Positions 49,833-50,820 of a stretch of 50,820 bases of DNA are shown one piece after another. The translations under genes were made by a program, and so were the position numbers. Origin of the DNA: Profundicola sp964553105 (lineage in GTDB: Bacteria; Bacteroidota; Bacteroidia; Flavobacteriales; Weeksellaceae); NCBI GenBank assembly GCA_964553105.1, contig CAZKJO010000011.1:1-50820 (forward strand), given 5' to 3'. The notes under the pieces are model-generated. The model had not been told where the DNA came from. It was given only the letters and a program-made list of their open reading frames with translations, and did not search any database. Each line of letters begins with the position of its first letter. Position 1 is the first letter of the stretch.

Positions 49833-50677
49833 TGCAAGAATTCTTAGCCGATTTAAAAAGAAGATATAAAGATGGTCATTTGGCCATGAAGTTAATTTAC
49901 ATCAATGTAATCCTATACATTGTAATTGCTCTATTGGGCTCGATTTCTTCTTTCAATATGATAGAGCTATTTAGCCTTAATGCTAATTTCAAAGTTTTAC
50001 CCAAGCAACCTTGGACGATTTTTACCTATATGTTTTTACACAATGGGTTCTTCCATTTACTGTTTAACATGATTATGTTGTATATTATGGGAGAGTTCTT
50101 TTATCGTTATTTTGGTGATAAAGCTTTTGCGAAATTTTATTTCTTAGGTGGTATTAGTGGTGGAATCCTATTTATGCTTTTTAGTTTATTGCTAAACGAA
50201 AAAAGCATATTAATGGGTGCTTCAGCTGCCATTTATTCGGTTTTATTTGCCATGGTAGCCTATCAACCAGACTTGAAAGTTAGATTATTATTCTTTTCTC
50301 AACCCATTAAATTACTACATGTTGCGATCGGATTTATTGCTTTTGGTTTCATTATGAGTGCTGAAAATTTAGGCGGTAACATTTCTCATGTTGGAGGTGC
50401 TTTGTTTGGGTATTTCTATATGAAGAAGTTTGAAAAGGGAAATACGATTCTCTCTGATTTTCAAGATAAATTGAATAATTTATTTAAGAGAAAACCAGTG
50501 AAGTCAACCTTTAAAACAGATAACAAACCGCCAAGAGATGATTACGAATACGCGGATTGGAAAAAGAAAAATGAAGATAAAACAAATCGAATATTAGAAA
50601 AGATTTCAAGGTCTGGCTATAGCAGTCTAACTGCCTCTGAGAAAGAGTTTTTATTCAAACAAGGCAAAGGAAAATAG
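49832..50677 (+). CDS. Rhomboid family intramembrane serine protease (second copy)
   Basis: The 281-aa protein has the same plan with S131 in GASAAIYS and H186 in ISHVGGALFG, and FLHNGFFHLLFNM as the His/Asn block. It adds a charged, soluble C-terminal tail of about 80 residues (about 200-281). It lacks the long loop of its neighbour. The two genes are not close copies, so they probably have different substrates. They are coupled by a 1-nt overlap. Confidence 0.93.
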   Translation: MQEFLADLKRRYKDGHLAMKLIYINVILYIVIALLGSISSFNMIELFSLNANFKVLPKQPWTIFTYMFLHNGFFHLLFNMIMLYIMGEFFYRYFGDKAFAKFYFLGGISGGILFMLFSLLLNEKSILMGASAAIYSVLFAMVAYQPDLKVRLLFFSQPIKLLHVAIGFIAFGFIMSAENLGGNISHVGGALFGYFYMKKFEKGNTILSDFQDKLNNLFKRKPVKSTFKTDNKPPRDDYEYADWKKKNEDKTNRILEKISRSGYSSLTASEKEFLFKQGKGK

Positions 50678-50695
50678 TAAATTTTGAGTTCTTAC

Positions 50696-50726
50696 TTGTA
50701 ACTTCAAAAGTTATTGATTAAATTTG
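50696..50726 (+). promoter_or_regulatory. Promoter of tRNA-Cys
   Basis: TTG at 50696-50698 and TAAATTTG at 50719-50726 are 20 nt apart, the classic Bacteroidota -33/-7 arrangement. The tRNA begins 20 nt after the -7 box. Confidence 0.65.
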
Positions 50727-50746
50727 CCATCCTTAAGCTCACAAAC

Positions 50747-50817
50747 GGTTCCGTGGCCGAGCGGCTAGGCATAGGTCTGCAAAACCTCGTACAGCGGTTC
50801 GAATCCGCTCGGAACCT
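50747..50817 (+). tRNA. tRNA-Cys (anticodon GCA)
   Basis: The 71-nt sequence folds into a cloverleaf: acceptor GGTTCCG with CGGAACC, anticodon loop CTGCAAA with GCA, and T arm AGCGGTTCGAATCCGCT. The discriminator base is U, as expected for Cys. The CCA end is not encoded. Confidence 0.96.
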
Positions 50818-50820
50818 CTA

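Noticed and set aside
1..50820. CRISPR arrays, insertion sequences and integrase-flanked islands
   Set aside because: No regularly spaced repeats, transposase or integrase frames or terminal inverted repeats were seen on either strand.

Overview
The window is about 51 kb of low-GC DNA from a member of the Bacteroidota, most likely a free-living flavobacterium (order Flavobacteriales). The evidence is the promoter style (-7 boxes of the form TAnnTTTG, start sites without Shine-Dalgarno sequences), the many SPII lipoproteins, the LytS/LytTR two-component genes, a TonB-dependent receptor, a GSCFA protein, DUF1573, and the sequence flavour of MutS, MutL and ValS. No insertion sequence, prophage or CRISPR array is seen. 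A run of exactly 100 N (20180-20279) is a scaffold gap that removes the 5' ends of two divergent genes.

Layout. 1-2.9 kb: a lipoprotein with a HEXXH motif, broken by a frame change at a 7-C run, then a tandem pair of small secreted proteins whose second copy carries a stop codon. 2.9-5.7 kb (minus): prenyl diphosphate synthase, GSCFA protein and TatD nuclease. 5.8-11.4 kb: an ECF-like sigma factor overlapping a small Cys-rich membrane peptide, then a divergent EEP-family protein, a HerA-like ATPase, an exonuclease with a decayed GIY-YIG domain, and a LOG-family protein. 11.5-19.8 kb: a P1B-4 metal ATPase, divergent from a histidine utilisation cluster hutH-hutI-(polysaccharide deacetylase)-hutU. 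19.8-24.5 kb: the gap genes, mutS, a lipocalin-like lipoprotein and a SpoU methyltransferase. 24.6-33.2 kb: a signalling region with two LytS-type histidine kinases, one LytTR response regulator, an OmpA operon, a 70-aa lipoprotein and proC. 33.2-35.5 kb: a TonB receptor under a TPP riboswitch. 35.5-50.8 kb: housekeeping genes (folD, queE, murB, aminotransferase, a YtxH/holin-like trio, a PDZ aspartic protease, DUF1573, valS, an alpha/beta hydrolase, mutL, two rhomboid proteases) and tRNA-Cys.

The most interesting part is the signalling region. Four operator-like sites, each a pair of about 12-bp direct repeats with a 21-bp period, lie upstream of the response regulator itself, the OmpA operon, the 70-aa lipoprotein, and a stretch without a gene. 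That last stretch looks like a transcription unit of about 190 nt: operator, a -7-like box at the same 30-nt spacing as in the lipoprotein promoter, a stem-loop with a compensating G-U pair, and a perfect terminator with a GAAA loop. It may be a LytTR-controlled small RNA, or a tiny peptide gene. The 21-bp period matches how LytTR domains such as AgrA bind DNA, so the LytTR regulator at 31.07 kb is the natural candidate for binding these sites.
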